A DNA stretch of 64,000 bases from Boothiomyces macroporosus (Eukaryota > Chytridiomycota > Chytridiomycetes > Rhizophydiales > Terramycetaceae), in NCBI GenBank assembly GCA_027604185.1, contig JADGKB010000042.1, forward strand, positions 46,928 through 110,927, read 5' to 3'. The notes beneath the pieces are model-generated. The model was not told the DNA's origin and made no database searches. It saw only the letters and a list, made by a program, of their open reading frames with translations. Numbering within the stretch: the first letter of the stretch is position 1; each line of letters opens with the position of its first letter. A program made the translations under genes and the position numbers. Shown here piece after piece: positions 48,388 through 62,760 of the stretch.

Positions 48388-49041
48388 ATGGATATCTCCA
48401 TAGAACCACACTGTAAAGGAATAAATCTAAACTGTAATGCTCCGCTTCCGAAATACAAAATCATTAGACATAAACCGTCTATAAAACCATCACTCTCGTG
48501 GTGGATAGATTTTGGATCTCCAGAACAGGAGCAACAGGAATACGATCCAATCGAAGCAGCACAGCAAGAACGGCAAAAACAAGCTCTAGCGAGACTAGAA
48601 AGACAGAAAATCCACTCAGAGTTATTCTCCAAAACGATAACGCGAGTTTCAAAGATTGTAAAGCAGAAACAAGAAGCTATAAAGACTCTGATAGAAAAAG
48701 AGCGGGAGACTACAGAAACTTTGGGATTGAGCAAGTCTTTATCCAGCGAAGACTTGCAACTAAATCAGCTACCAGCAGAGAGAAACTACCAAGTGTTTCC
48801 CAATGAAAAGTACCACATTCACCAACAGTATATTTCCAACCAGACCCATACTCCTCTCAAAAAGACGAGAAATGAATTAGAAAAGGATTTGCGGATGTTT
48901 TACAGAGTCGGACATGTTGAAGAAATGAAGCGGCACGAATTCGGGAAACACTTGCAAGAGACTAGAAAGCATTACATGCAGTTGGAAAAGAACGGGATAA
49001 AAAGAGAAAAGAAGATGTATAACCCTAATAAATATACTTGA
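48388..49041 (+). CDS. charged coiled-coil protein of unknown function
   Basis: An intronless 217-residue protein. ATG 48388 (MDISIEPHC) is the first ATG of the frame. The sequence has a short basic N-terminus with SWWIDFG, then a glutamine/lysine/glutamate-rich helix (about residues 50-125) and a second basic helix near the end (MKRHEFGKHLQETRKHYMQL). No known domain. Its size and composition would fit a small flagellar or cytoskeletal protein, which is only a guess. It starts 39 bp after UAP1 and ends 31 bp before thioredoxin. Confidence 0.65.
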   Translation: MDISIEPHCKGINLNCNAPLPKYKIIRHKPSIKPSLSWWIDFGSPEQEQQEYDPIEAAQQERQKQALARLERQKIHSELFSKTITRVSKIVKQKQEAIKTLIEKERETTETLGLSKSLSSEDLQLNQLPAERNYQVFPNEKYHIHQQYISNQTHTPLKKTRNELEKDLRMFYRVGHVEEMKRHEFGKHLQETRKHYMQLEKNGIKREKKMYNPNKYT

Positions 49042-49072
49042 GCTTAGAAATATTTTTTCAAAAAAATATCTC

Positions 49073-49429
49073 ATGATTGAAATCAAAAGCCAAGAACAGC
49101 TAGATCAAATACTAATTAGCAATCCGCTAGTTATTCTGGAAATCAGCGCCGAGTGGTGTGGACCGTGTAAAGTAATTGCTCCAATTTATGAAAGTCTCTC
49201 TTTGACATACAAGAATATTGTATTCCTCAAAGCAATGGAGCTACCGCTGACTACAGGAGTAACGGTATACGGATATCCTACGTTTATATTCTTTCAGAAT
49301 GGTAAAGCAGTTGAAAAAATCACTGGAGCAAAGATTGATCTCGTAGAAGAGATTGTAGAGAAATATTCCAAAGGCTTTCAAAAGGAAGAAACGTATTTAT
49401 CTTCCCTGTGGAAAACCTATGGAATATAA
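49073..49429 (+). CDS. thioredoxin
   Basis: An intronless 118-residue thioredoxin fold with the active site EWCGPCK (Cys29, Cys32) and the cis-proline in GYPTFIFFQNGK. The loop between (FLKAMELPLTTGVTVYG) is a little shorter than usual and lacks the common VDVDE, and the C-terminus has an extra helix. It should act as a cytosolic dithiol reductant. No targeting signal is seen. Confidence 0.92.
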   Translation: MIEIKSQEQLDQILISNPLVILEISAEWCGPCKVIAPIYESLSLTYKNIVFLKAMELPLTTGVTVYGYPTFIFFQNGKAVEKITGAKIDLVEEIVEKYSKGFQKEETYLSSLWKTYGI

Positions 49430-49482
49430 TTCCAATATAATTCGTGTTTGATCTTTTGACGGCCCATTTTTTTTTCTTGGAA

Positions 49483-50562
49483 ATGGCAAGTTGCACAGCA
49501 GTATATCTGGTAGAACTGCTCTCCACAAACTATTTAAATACCTTGATTATAGACGCCTGTAAGCAACCTAATGGATCTATACCCGGGTCAAGGCATTACC
49601 AATATATGTCCAATTGGAAAGAGCACTTTAAAGGAAACGGCCTCACCAACCCCGATAATCAGTTTAGCATTCAAAATACCTTTTTTGAACAACGCATTGA
49701 CAGCCATGTTGTAATTTATGACGAGACAGGGACTGGAAATGCCCAGTTACTCGCAAAGAGAATTGCAGAGGAAGGTTACTGTCGATCTTGCCATTATCTA
49801 GAGGGAGGAATAGAAGAATTTATTAAATTAGTACCATATGTTAACATAGTATCCGCTATTAAGTACATCTAGTGAGCAGCCATTCAACCATCAAGTAGAT
49901 CATTTGTTCTTGGGATCATTGGGTGGCATTCCAGGCAACAAACCTATAGAATATATCAGAAAATACCAAAAGGAATTAGTAGACAAAGTGTGGTTTGGAT
50001 TAGAAGGAGACTGTCCAACAAAAATCTTGGACTTTCTCTTTCTTTCTTCCTACTTTGGATGCACCAGGAAAGAATTATTGAAAAACAATATTAAAAAAGT
50101 GATTAGATTAGGATGGGGATTTCAATCGGATGTTTCCAGTGCAGATGAGATTGAATTCCACGATTTTCCTGTTCCTGATACTCCTCAAACGCCAATCATT
50201 GAACTGTTTGAAGAAACTACAAAGATTATTGAAGAAGCCCGCAAACAGAACATTAATGTTCTAGTTCATTGTAAATATTATTAATGAAGGCCATGCTGGT
50301 GTCAGTAGATCTTCGACTATAGTGTTGGCTTACCTAATCAAGTACCAACAAATGACGCTTTATGATGCATGGAACCACACATACAAAGTAAATTATATTG
50401 ACATAGTTGCGGCCAATTATCAGACCCAACGCGGGCTTTTCAAAAGCATTGCAATCGATTGAAAAGCAAAGTACTTTGGGACTGTTCTGGATGAGTGAAT
50501 CTTATTTCTATTATATCGATTACTTGGAGTTTATGTACAGATATGCTGCCTTTTACAAATAA
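49483..50562 (+). CDS. rhodanese-dual-specificity phosphatase fusion
   Basis: Four exons with three 19-nt introns (49831-49849, 50271-50289, 50388-50406) give 340 residues. Residues 1-115 form a rhodanese-like domain (VVIYDETGTG, LEGGIEEF) without a catalytic cysteine, as in MAP kinase phosphatases. After a linker comes a dual-specificity phosphatase domain with VLVHCHAGVSRSSTIVLAYL; Cys257 and the following Arg are the catalytic pair, and the Cys codon is split by the second intron. RPIIRPNAGF closes the domain. The layout suggests a MAP kinase phosphatase, although other substrates are possible. Confidence 0.87.
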
Positions 50563-50982
50563 AAACTCTTTGTAGCTGTAACGAATCTAGACTTGTGACT
50601 ATATATTGCCTTCTTACATATAAATACTTTATGGCAAAGATTGTAGTCAGCATATTTCTGACAGCAGTAGAAAGTTACTTTTATTGGACGAACCGGGTAG
50701 TTCGATAAGCAAGTAATCCCCTTTCGACTAGCGTCTTTCATGAGGGCTATTTGCATCCACGAAGCAGCAAGAAAAGCAAGCATCTCTGTTAGCGAGATAC
50801 CTGAATGAAAAGGGAAAATATTCAAAATTTTGGTACTGATTCAACTAGCACTAGCGGCGGAAAGAGCAGAGGAACACCACAGGAAAAAGTCCCAATTGCG
50901 TACAGTTGGTGCAGGTCAAGGTAATTTTTCCTCTTGTGTTTTGCCACGTATCCAAAGCAATTTTTCTTTTGAAATCCATCTT
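50563..50982. other. SERCA upstream region
   Basis: About 420 bp without a convincing gene. A short frame (ATG 50805, about 39 codons) ends before the calcium-pump ATG and could be an upstream ORF. No tRNA fold could be built from the GTTCGA-containing part near 50700. Confidence 0.4.
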
Positions 50983-54177
<3,195 letters not shown>

Positions 54178-54234
54178 ACATTAGCAATTATACTGATAAT
54201 ATTTGGCAATATTTATTGTTTCATATTAGTCCTA

Positions 54235-55189
54235 TTAAACTTGACCAGCTTTCCAAATACGGCGTTCTCCATTGGTTCCATTAGGGATCAAAGCAATTTG
54301 GGAAACTGATTTGGATTTGCGAACAACGGTAACACCTGATTGACGCTTTCCACCAAAGGTTAATAATACATTTTCTTCAACTGGAGCAACACCATTTACA
54401 GCCTTTCTTTGCTCAATTACGGCTTTGGCAAAAGAAAATCTATGTTAGCAAGACAAACCTTTCCATATCACTTGGGACTTCAAAGTACTTTGATTCAATA
54501 ACGTTCTTTAACCACTCGAAAGGTAACTCGACAAATAGCTTTACCAAAGCAGCGAACCCTTTGCCATCTTCGCATCCCCAGATTAGCCCAACATTTTCCA
54601 AAGTTTCCAAAACGACTCCACGACAAAGGTAGGTAAAGACTGCATCCTTAAGTTCTTGCTGTTGATGCCCGCTTTCCTGTAAAAATCCACAGTATTGTAT
54701 AACTGTATCTCTAGACATTGATTGTTTAATGTATTCTGTGGTAAGTTGGGCGAGATCATGCAATTGCAAGAGGTTGGCAGCAGATAAAACAGAGCACAAT
54801 AGAGTAGATCTGGTTTCATTTTGACGTTCATCTAAAGGCATGTCTTGGGCAAGCAAGTGTTGACTGTAGGAGGCATACAAATGACCAAAAGCAACTCCCA
54901 AACCTGCTGGAGTCAAGTTTTTGTCGTGGGTGACAATTGTAAGTTGGCTGGTTGGCTGGTATTCAGAGTTTAGCTCCTGATCTTGAAGTAAACCTTGAAG
55001 GAAAGGCGATCTGATTGCAATAATTCGATGGAGTTTAAACATAATTCCATCAACTGCAGTTTTCTTGGTGTCCTGGCCCAATGGCTGGTACTGCATCCTG
55101 ACAATCAAATCAGCGTACATTCCTTTGAGGTATCCGTTTTGGTACAGGTGTGAGCAAATTACTTCATGATAGCCGTTCTGTGTTGTCAT
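54235..55189 (-). CDS. BTB/POZ-domain protein
   Basis: Two exons with a 19-nt intron at 54440-54458 give 311 residues. The N-terminal half is BTB-like (GMYADLIVRM, FKLHRIIAIRSPFLQGLL, LTPAGLGVAFGHLYASY), followed by helices resembling a BACK region (LAQLTTEYIKQSMSRDTV). The C-terminus (FGGKRQSGVTVVRKS, RRIWKAGQV) is basic. BTB proteins often dimerise and recruit Cul3 ubiquitin ligases. I believe relatives occur in fungi but cannot name one. It is separated from the carRP gene by 139 bp. Confidence 0.75.
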
Positions 55190-55328
55190 TTGTTTCAGTG
55201 AAGAAAAAAAACAGATCTCTGTCCAAGCGAAGGAAAAACCAGACGAAGCGATGGTGAAAATTCAATGGCAGTGCGCTGTATTATTTCGCCGATTGGAGGC
55301 GGATAATTCATACAGCGAAATAACGACT

Positions 55329-57377
55329 TTATTCATTCAAGAATATTGCCTTGAGGGCGACAAACAACTTTTGCTGGAATGGAACAACAACCCTGCCATG
55401 GGATTTATCCGCATCCACACCATTCATCTTGCTATTCTTTGCCAATTTCCTTCCAATTTCCATGTATATGTCGGTAGCTGCCCTAATTGCTGGTCTTAAA
55501 CGAGGATGCAGCTTTTTAATGCCCAGCAATCCACTGCAAATATACACTTCAGAGAAATCCAATAGTGTTAGCGACAGATAGTCTGCATAATCTAGGTACT
55601 CTAGTGGATTCGCGATAAAATCTGTTTTTGCAAACGGGACACATTTGTACCCATAAAAGCCCTGTTTTTCTAGGTTAGCTTTTCCGTTAGTGTAAAGAGA
55701 TGCCAAAGAACCGAGATCTTGTGGAAGAGACACCAGGTCTTTTGAATCAGGATTTCCAAATATTACTGATGGTATATAAGCTCTTTCTAGTTGACCTGCA
55801 TCAGATAGCAGGTCTCTTGCAATGTTGATACACTGGAATCCAATACCTAGATCTGAAGCCCTTTGATAAGCAGAGACTGGATCATCGTCCTTGATGGGAT
55901 CATAGTACTTTAGCATAACTGTTGCACATAGTTTACCAATTGTACCAGCTACAAGTTCGCAATACTGATAAAGCACCCTAAATGTTGTAATTTCAGCCTG
56001 ATCAGCATCCATTTCATATGCCTGCAAAAGGTCCAACAAGTCTTTCTGTTGAAACCTGTTCTTGATGAACGCGAATGCTCTTAGTGCTGTATACTTTTCT
56101 TTGGGCAATATTTCCTCAAAGTAATTCCAGTCACCTTCTGTTTGAATTAAATCCCGCAATTTTTTAATACGTAATTTCAGTTGAGTCTGTTCTGCTTCAG
56201 GGTCATCTATCAAATCGTCTGATAGTCTACAGAACGTGTATAATAGTTGAATTTCCTGTCTGATTGGAAATGGAAATAAGATGGACGCCAAGTTAAATGA
56301 ATGAGAACCATTTGCGAGAATGTCATGGCACTCTTTGAATTGATCAAGAAATCCAGAGTTGAGCTTCTTGTCCCCTACAAACACTCCAAGAAAGAAATCA
56401 AGGTTTGGATAAACATCTCTAACCCACTCGGCAAACTTTTCGATTCCAGTGCCTTTGAAGTATGAAACCAATGATTCAACTCTGCTAATAGATTTGTTGG
56501 AAGCATGTTCAGTTTGCCATTGGATAACTTGGGCCTTGGCAGTGCAATATCGACAGCCCAAGTATCCAAAGACCAGCATCACGTTGGTTACTAAAAAGAA
56601 GATGAATTCTTCAATCGGAATATCTAACCACGGTGTATTGATACCCAAAGTCTTTGTTTCTGATATTATCCAAATACTTTCTTTGATCGCGATTGAATCT
56701 GCTAATGCGTAATAAAAGGTAGGAAGGCATATTGCAATCAATAGTTTGGTTAGAGAGTGGTTCAAGATGTAAGTTCCTCCCATCCACGTTAAAAATGCTA
56801 TCGGAAATGAAGCCCAAAAGATCATCATTGAAATGTAAGTGAACCTTTCCTCTTGTAAATATAGCTTGTTTGCAGAAGCAAGAGCCAATAAAACAGTAGA
56901 TATTAGTACTGCTTTGCTGCCATAATGGTTCGTTCCAACATAAGATAGTGGTGAGATGTAGCATTGCGAGAAAAATACCATTGTACAGAATAGGGCAACT
57001 GTGGTGCTTTGAATGCTAAAGAATGCGATTTCTTCAATAGGAACTTTGAACAAAGATCCAATAACTCGATTTTTGGAGTATTCCCATACCCCCATATGAA
57101 TAATCTTTGAGTCCCAGCCAATAGTGTAGACAATTGCCATGGTGTTCAGCAAGATAATGGCGCTGTAATCCAATATTGTGAGCCATCTCTTCATTACTAT
57201 CCAAAGCAGCAATAGTGGAGGTAATGTGTAGATCAAATGGAAATCCAAATAAGTTGGCTGCCCTTGCATTTTGAAACCTTCATGAAAGAGATTCAGTCCA
57301 GGAAACACCCGTTCTGCTACCGCTAATAGACAAACTAATCCAAATAGGCTGTATGCGATAGGTATATCCTTTATCAT
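55329..57377 (-). CDS. carRP: bifunctional lycopene cyclase / phytoene synthase
   Basis: An intronless 682-residue fusion. The N-terminal membrane part has two CarR-type cyclase repeats with the acidic motifs KVPIEEIAFF and DIPIEEFIFF. The C-terminal part is phytoene synthase: CRLSDDLIDDPEAE and NIARDLLSDAGQLERAYIP are the two aspartate-rich Mg-diphosphate motifs. It condenses two GGPP to phytoene and later cyclises lycopene to beta-carotene. This gene fusion is characteristic of fungi. The frame is open to an ATG at 57449, 8 bp from the carB ATG; 57377 is my preferred start. Divergence from carB matches the known arrangement in Mucoromycota. Confidence 0.96.
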   Translation of the reverse strand: MIKDIPIAYSLFGLVCLLAVAERVFPGLNLFHEGFKMQGQPTYLDFHLIYTLPPLLLLWIVMKRWLTILDYSAIILLNTMAIVYTIGWDSKIIHMGVWEYSKNRVIGSLFKVPIEEIAFFSIQSTTVALFCTMVFFSQCYISPLSYVGTNHYGSKAVLISTVLLALASANKLYLQEERFTYISMMIFWASFPIAFLTWMGGTYILNHSLTKLLIAICLPTFYYALADSIAIKESIWIISETKTLGINTPWLDIPIEEFIFFLVTNVMLVFGYLGCRYCTAKAQVIQWQTEHASNKSISRVESLVSYFKGTGIEKFAEWVRDVYPNLDFFLGVFVGDKKLNSGFLDQFKECHDILANGSHSFNLASILFPFPIRQEIQLLYTFCRLSDDLIDDPEAEQTQLKLRIKKLRDLIQTEGDWNYFEEILPKEKYTALRAFAFIKNRFQQKDLLDLLQAYEMDADQAEITTFRVLYQYCELVAGTIGKLCATVMLKYYDPIKDDDPVSAYQRASDLGIGFQCINIARDLLSDAGQLERAYIPSVIFGNPDSKDLVSLPQDLGSLASLYTNGKANLEKQGFYGYKCVPFAKTDFIANPLEYLDYADYLSLTLLDFSEVYICSGLLGIKKLHPRLRPAIRAATDIYMEIGRKLAKNSKMNGVDADKSHGRVVVPFQQKLFVALKAIFLNE

Positions 57378-57457
57378 TGATAAAAAATGTGACTTTGATG
57401 AGCAACTTGAATGAAAAATGTCCGTGTGCGTATTCCAAAAGTTCACCAAAATAACTT
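57378..57457. promoter_or_regulatory. shared carRP-carB divergent promoter
   Basis: At most 80 bp separate the two carotenoid start codons. Joint regulation of the pair is expected by analogy with mucoralean fungi, where the linked genes are light-induced. I could not identify a specific light-response element. Confidence 0.5.
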
Positions 57458-59128
57458 ATGGAAGATTCAAAAACTCATATTGTAATAGTTGGAGCTGGGA
57501 TAGGCGGGGTTACCTCTGTAAGTGATTTCTGATCTAGGCGGCTTACCTGTCAAAAATGGGAAACTATAAAATCACAGTTCTTGAAAAGAATGATTTTTCC
57601 GGAGGGAGACTCAGCATTATAAATAAGGATGGCTATAGATTTGATCAAGGACCTTCCTTGTATTTAATGCCCTGGGTATTTGAACAAGCGTGGTTGGATT
57701 TGGGTCTGGGAAAAGCAGAGAAGGATTTGGACTTGCTAAAATGTGCAACAAATTATAGAGTCTATTTTGAAGATGACGACAGTGTAAAGTTATCCACTGA
57801 CATGTCTCAAGTAAAGCAGGAATTGGAGAGAATCGAACCTGGATCGTTTCCAAACTTTCTGAAATGGCTAAGCCAATCTGGAAATCACTATCACATCAGC
57901 TGTGCAAGAGTATTGTCTCGTCCTTTGCAGAGCATTTTTGAACTGGTCAATTTGACTGATTTACTCTCTTTGAGTAAACTGCATCTTCATGAAAACCTGT
58001 ACAATTGGACAAGCAAGTTCTTCAGGAATGAAAAGTTGATTCAAATGCTTACTTTTCAATCAATGTATATGGGGATGAGTCCATGCGACGCTCCAGCTAC
58101 ATATTCACTTTTGGCTTATTCAGAATTTACTGAAGGTACTTTGTTCTAATATAGGGATTTACTATCCTAAGGGAGGATTCCACAAGGTAGTTGAGAAGCT
58201 GGAACGCTTTGCCAAAGATAATAATGTAGAATTCCGCTACAACTCCCCAGTAAAGCAGATCTTGAAAAGTGGGACTAAAGCAACTGGTGTACTATTAGAA
58301 ACTGGAGAACAAATTGAAGCAGATGTGATCCTTTGCAACGCGGATTTGGTATACTCGTACAATGCACTCACTGATGATGCTGAAATGCAAGCTAAATTAG
58401 CCAAATATGAACATACCTGTTCTGTTATTGTGTTCTATTGGGGACTTGACATAAAGCTGCCCAATGTAGATGCTCATACTATTTACTTGGCTGGTGACTA
58501 TAAGCAAAGCTTTGAAGATATTTTCAAGGGACACACTTTGCCTAAAATTCCTAGCTTTTATGTTCACTGCCCTTCAAAAATGGACGAAAGCGCTGCACCA
58601 CCAAATTGTGAAGCCCTCATGATTCTCGTGCCTGTCGGCCATCCAAATGAATTCAGTGATAAGGAGATATCAGAATTGAAAAGAAGAGCTCGTAGTTTTG
58701 TATTGCAAAGAATGTCCAAAAATATAGGGATAGATTTGGCAAAGCATATTGTCAGTGAAACAGTAAACGATCCAATTACTTGGAATCAAAAGTTTAACTT
58801 GCCATTTGGATCCGCATTAGGGCTTGCTCATGGCATCAGTCAAGTGACAATTTTCAGACCAAAAATGAAGGATCCAAAAACAGACAACCTGTATTTCGTT
58901 GGAGCATCAACTAATCCAGGAACCGGAGTCCCAATAGTCATGCTTGGAGCAAAGTTAGCCAGTAACATGATTAACGATGACCTTCAAGGAGTGAAAAAAG
59001 AAATTTTGGCAGCAGCAATTTTTTCATTTACGTTCAGAATGATTCGCTTTATCATTTTCTTTTCTTTGGGCTTCTTTATCTTCAAATGGTACCATTCGCT
59101 GTCAATGAAATCCAGTCAAGAACTTTAA
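57458..59128 (+). CDS. carB: phytoene desaturase
   Basis: Three exons; introns 57518-57537 (20 nt), 58136-58154 (19). The product is 543 residues. It starts with the FAD-binding IVIVGAGIGGVTSAAYL, where the first intron falls, and has GGRLSIINKDGYRFDQGPS, YYPKGGFHKVVEKLE, and the C-terminal signature NLYFVGASTNPGTGVPIVMLGAKL. A membrane helix ends the protein. It is a CrtI-type desaturase converting phytoene to lycopene (or further). Together with carRP it suffices to make beta-carotene from GGPP. The ATG of the kinesin gene is 26 bp downstream. Confidence 0.96.
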
Positions 59129-59154
59129 TAAACAGTTTTTCCCAATTTACGCGT

Positions 59155-62100
59155 ATGGCACAAAACGTTCAAGTAGCCATTCGTATTAGAAATGTACCTT
59201 CGTGGAGAGGCAGAGACCCGAATTCAATTAAAAACACTGAAGCGTACAGTGAAATCTGCGCGTCGGTTAACGAACGAAGCCCAAAAACCGCGGTATCCAC
59301 CTCCATCGCATTGCATCAGAATGGCAAATCAAACGATTACAGCTTTGATTATGTATTTGCCGGAGAAGATGACCAGCAAATGGTTTACGGGAAATTAGTC
59401 GAACCAATTATTGACAAATGTCTAGATGGTTTCAATGGTTGCATTTTCACGTATGGACAAACTGCTGCAGGTAATAAGAACTAAAATATAGGTAAAACGT
59501 ATACCATGGGTGGTCCACCAGTAGCAGACCCTGCTCAACGAGGTATTATTCCAAGAGTTGCCTCCCAAATTCTATCATATATTGAAGCCAATGGCAGAAA
59601 AGAAGCTGGCGGAGTGGGTAAAGATTATACCGTTGGAATTAGTTACTTGGAAATCTACAATGAACAGCTGCGCGATTTGTTGGTAGACAGCAACGTGGCA
59701 AAAAAGAAAGGTGATTGTTGAATAATACTAGAGGAAATGAAAATCAGGATTGATCCTTATTCAGTTAACGGGAAATCGCTCTACGTCCAAGGTCTGAGTG
59801 AGCAAAAGGTCACGACCGAGAGTGATTTCACTAAAATTATGACTGCAGCAGTCCAAAGAAGGATGGTAGCTGAAACGAACATGAATGCAGTGTCTTCTAG
59901 ATCTCATGCAGTGCTTACCATTACTGTTACTTCAATTGAAAGAAACATGATTGATAGTGAGATTCCTCCCATCAAGAAAATGTCGAAAATCCACTTGATT
60001 GATTTGGCAGGTAATGCCTTGGTTTACCCCAGGTTCTGAAAGAGCAAATTCGACTGGTGCTACTGGTGATCGCTTAAAAGAAGGTGCGGCCATCAACCAA
60101 TCTCTCTCGTGCCTGGGAAATGTGATCAACGCGCTGTCTACAGGACAAACGGGCCACATTCCCTACCGTGATTCCAAACTGACTTATCTTTTGAGCGACT
60201 CGCTGGGGGGAAACAGCTTGACTCTGCTGATTGCGTGTATCACTCCGATTGCTGGTGCGTTTGATGAATCGTTGGGCACGCTGAGATTCGCAGAAAGAGC
60301 AAAGAAGGTCAAGAACAAGCCTACAGTGAACGTGGATGCCAGTACACTAAGGTATGCATTTCTAACAGTAGAATCATGGCACTAGAAGCTGAAAATGCTG
60401 AGTTAAAGTTAAAGCTTGAAAAGTGTACTTGTCAAGGGGGCACAGTAGACGCTTCAAGGAAATCCGAAACAAAAACTCCTGCAGAAGGTATTCCATTATT
60501 TATCTAGTTGAATCCTCTGCAACTTATCATGCCCAGGCTTTAAAACTGAAAAAATTCACAAACAAACTGGCTGCAGTAATGGCTCTTGGAGGAGTCGAGC
60601 AACTTAAAGCAGCATTCAGCGACGATAAGACCGACGGTACGCACCCAGCGGCAGAAAAAGATGAGGAAGGAAATGAGAAAACAGCAGCAACGATCATTGC
60701 TGAAGCCATCAAGCAATCAAGCAGCTTATCAAGAGCAATTGCTGAAACCTCAAAGAGTGCTGCTTTAGATGTGATTTCCCGGTGGAAAAAAGCAGTTGGC
60801 GATCAAAAGCTACAGGAATCTGCAAATAGGGAAGAAATGTTTAAAAAAGACTTGGAGCAGCTTGCCATAAAGAATGACCAGCTTTCATCAGAAAAGAATG
60901 AAGCAATCGAAAAAATTAGGGAGCTTCAAGCAACACTTGATGACCTAAAGCAACAAGTCGAGCAAAACAAGGGCTTGCAAGATCAAATGAAATTGCAAAC
61001 GGACGGTAAAGCAGCAGAGCTAGAGAAATTGAAGATTGAATTTGAAAATATTTCAAAGAAACAGAATGTGTTGGAGAACGAAAAAGTAGAATTGGTCGAA
61101 AAAATTGCTGGTTTGGAAAGGGACTTGAAGGAATTAAATGCTTCAGAATCGGAAAACAAAGCTGGCAAGAAAGAATTGCAGGCCAAATACGACGAGCTTC
61201 TAAAGGCGAAAGATTACAATGGCGAGCAGATTACCTCTTTAGAAAAGGAAAAGAATTCCCTCTTTGATAAAATCACCTTGTTGAATGAAGAAAAACAGCA
61301 ACTCGAGTTGGGCAAAGCTACCTCGTCCCATGAATCCCAAGACCTCAAACAAAAGTATGACAATGTATTGAAAGAATTAGAAAGTGTCCAAGCATTCGCT
61401 CAAGAGTTATTGCTGGCCAAGGTAGAATTGACAAGACGAGTTGAAGATCTTGAAAGTACCCAAAACACAAGTAAGCAACAAGCGGTGGAACTGGAAATGC
61501 TGAAAGTGAAATATGACAGCTTGCTCCAGCATGACCAAGAAAACGTTCAAAAGCTGAATGAGCTGGAACAGCAAAGAAAAGCAATGGAATCTGGGGCTCC
61601 ATTAAAGCTTCCGTCAATCGTCCCAAATCAAAATATTAAAGATAAACTTGGTGATGACTACAAGGGCATGGTAGAAACTCAACAACATCGAGAACAGTTA
61701 ATGAAAGAAAATCAAGAGCTGACCGAAAAACTGGAAAAGCTTCGTGCAAGTCTGGAAAAAAATCCAAATGAACCAAAATTGAATGATTCAATTAACGCAA
61801 AGCTTTTGGAACTACAAAAGAATAACCAAGAGCTAGTAACAACAAATGAAGTCTACAAAAATCAAATACTTTTGCTCGAGTCTGATCTGAAGAAAGCAAA
61901 AGAAAGCGGTGGTGGCCAAGACGATGAATTAAACCGAAAAATCCAACGATACAACAATATCTTGATGGAAGCTATTCGAGATTCAAAGCTGTTTACCAAA
62001 GTGGTTTACGAAATTTCAAAAGATGCTGCAAAAGATATAAATATGAATATCAAGTCAATCATTGACGAGTTTCAACAAAATGCTGTTAGAAAGATTGAAG

Positions 62101-62624
62101 AAATGTCCAAAAAGGACAAAGCTGGTCAAGTAGTCCCAATTCAATCATCTGAAGATTTGGCCAACGTCTCAATGCCCAAAGAAGAACTACGTAGAGGCTC
62201 AAAGCCAGAGACTTTGAATTTGAAAAAGTCAAATTTAAAAGATTTTGAAAATGAAACTGAAAAGGATACCATTAGAGCAGTCGGTGCCACAAATCATGGT
62301 GGGCATGGTCCGGTAATTGTTGATCCGACAATAGCGGCGGAAAATGCCAAAGCTGGAGGGAATTACGAGAAAATCGAAAACAGGAACATTCCAGCTAGCA
62401 AAGCTGTTGCCGTTGATGATTCAATTAGAGTAGTCGAAGCACGACCTATGAAGTCCTATGTCAAGCTGTTACTTTATGGCTTCCTTTTCCTTGCCTTGGG
62501 ATTTGCAGCTGGGTTCTTGATTGGGTATTTTGTAACAGCACCACATCCTAATCCAGTTGTAGCCCCAACTCCTAGCCCTTCTCCATCCTTAAAACCAAGC
62601 CCTTCACCTTCCCCAACGCCTTGA
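59155..62624 (+). CDS. kinesin with C-terminal transmembrane anchor
   Basis: Six exons; introns 59471-59491 (21 nt), 59711-59731 (21), 60011-60032 (22), 60352-60371 (20, or 17 to the earlier AG), 60488-60507 (20). The product is 1121 residues. The N-terminal motor has the P-loop GQTAAGKT (split by the first intron), NAVSSRSHA (switch I), [20 protein letters not shown] (switch II) and [20 protein letters not shown] long coiled coil follows (about 400-900), then a basic tail, a membrane helix at about 1070-1092 ([18 protein letters not shown]), and a Pro/Ser tail. Direct anchoring of a kinesin in a membrane is unusual. Kinesin subfamily not assigned. Confidence 0.9.
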
Positions 62625-62760
62625 AGTGTCGAGTAAAATTGATATTCTAAAAATTAATATACTAATATCAAATTCTCAAATTAAAAGCATTATTATGTGA
62701 GTAAATGCATTGCCAAATATTTAGATTCAAGTACAACGCGCTTATCTTTATTCTCGCGTT

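Noticed and set aside
50690..50760. tRNA-like GTTCGA segment
   Set aside because: I could not form an acceptor stem or anticodon arm with correct spacing.
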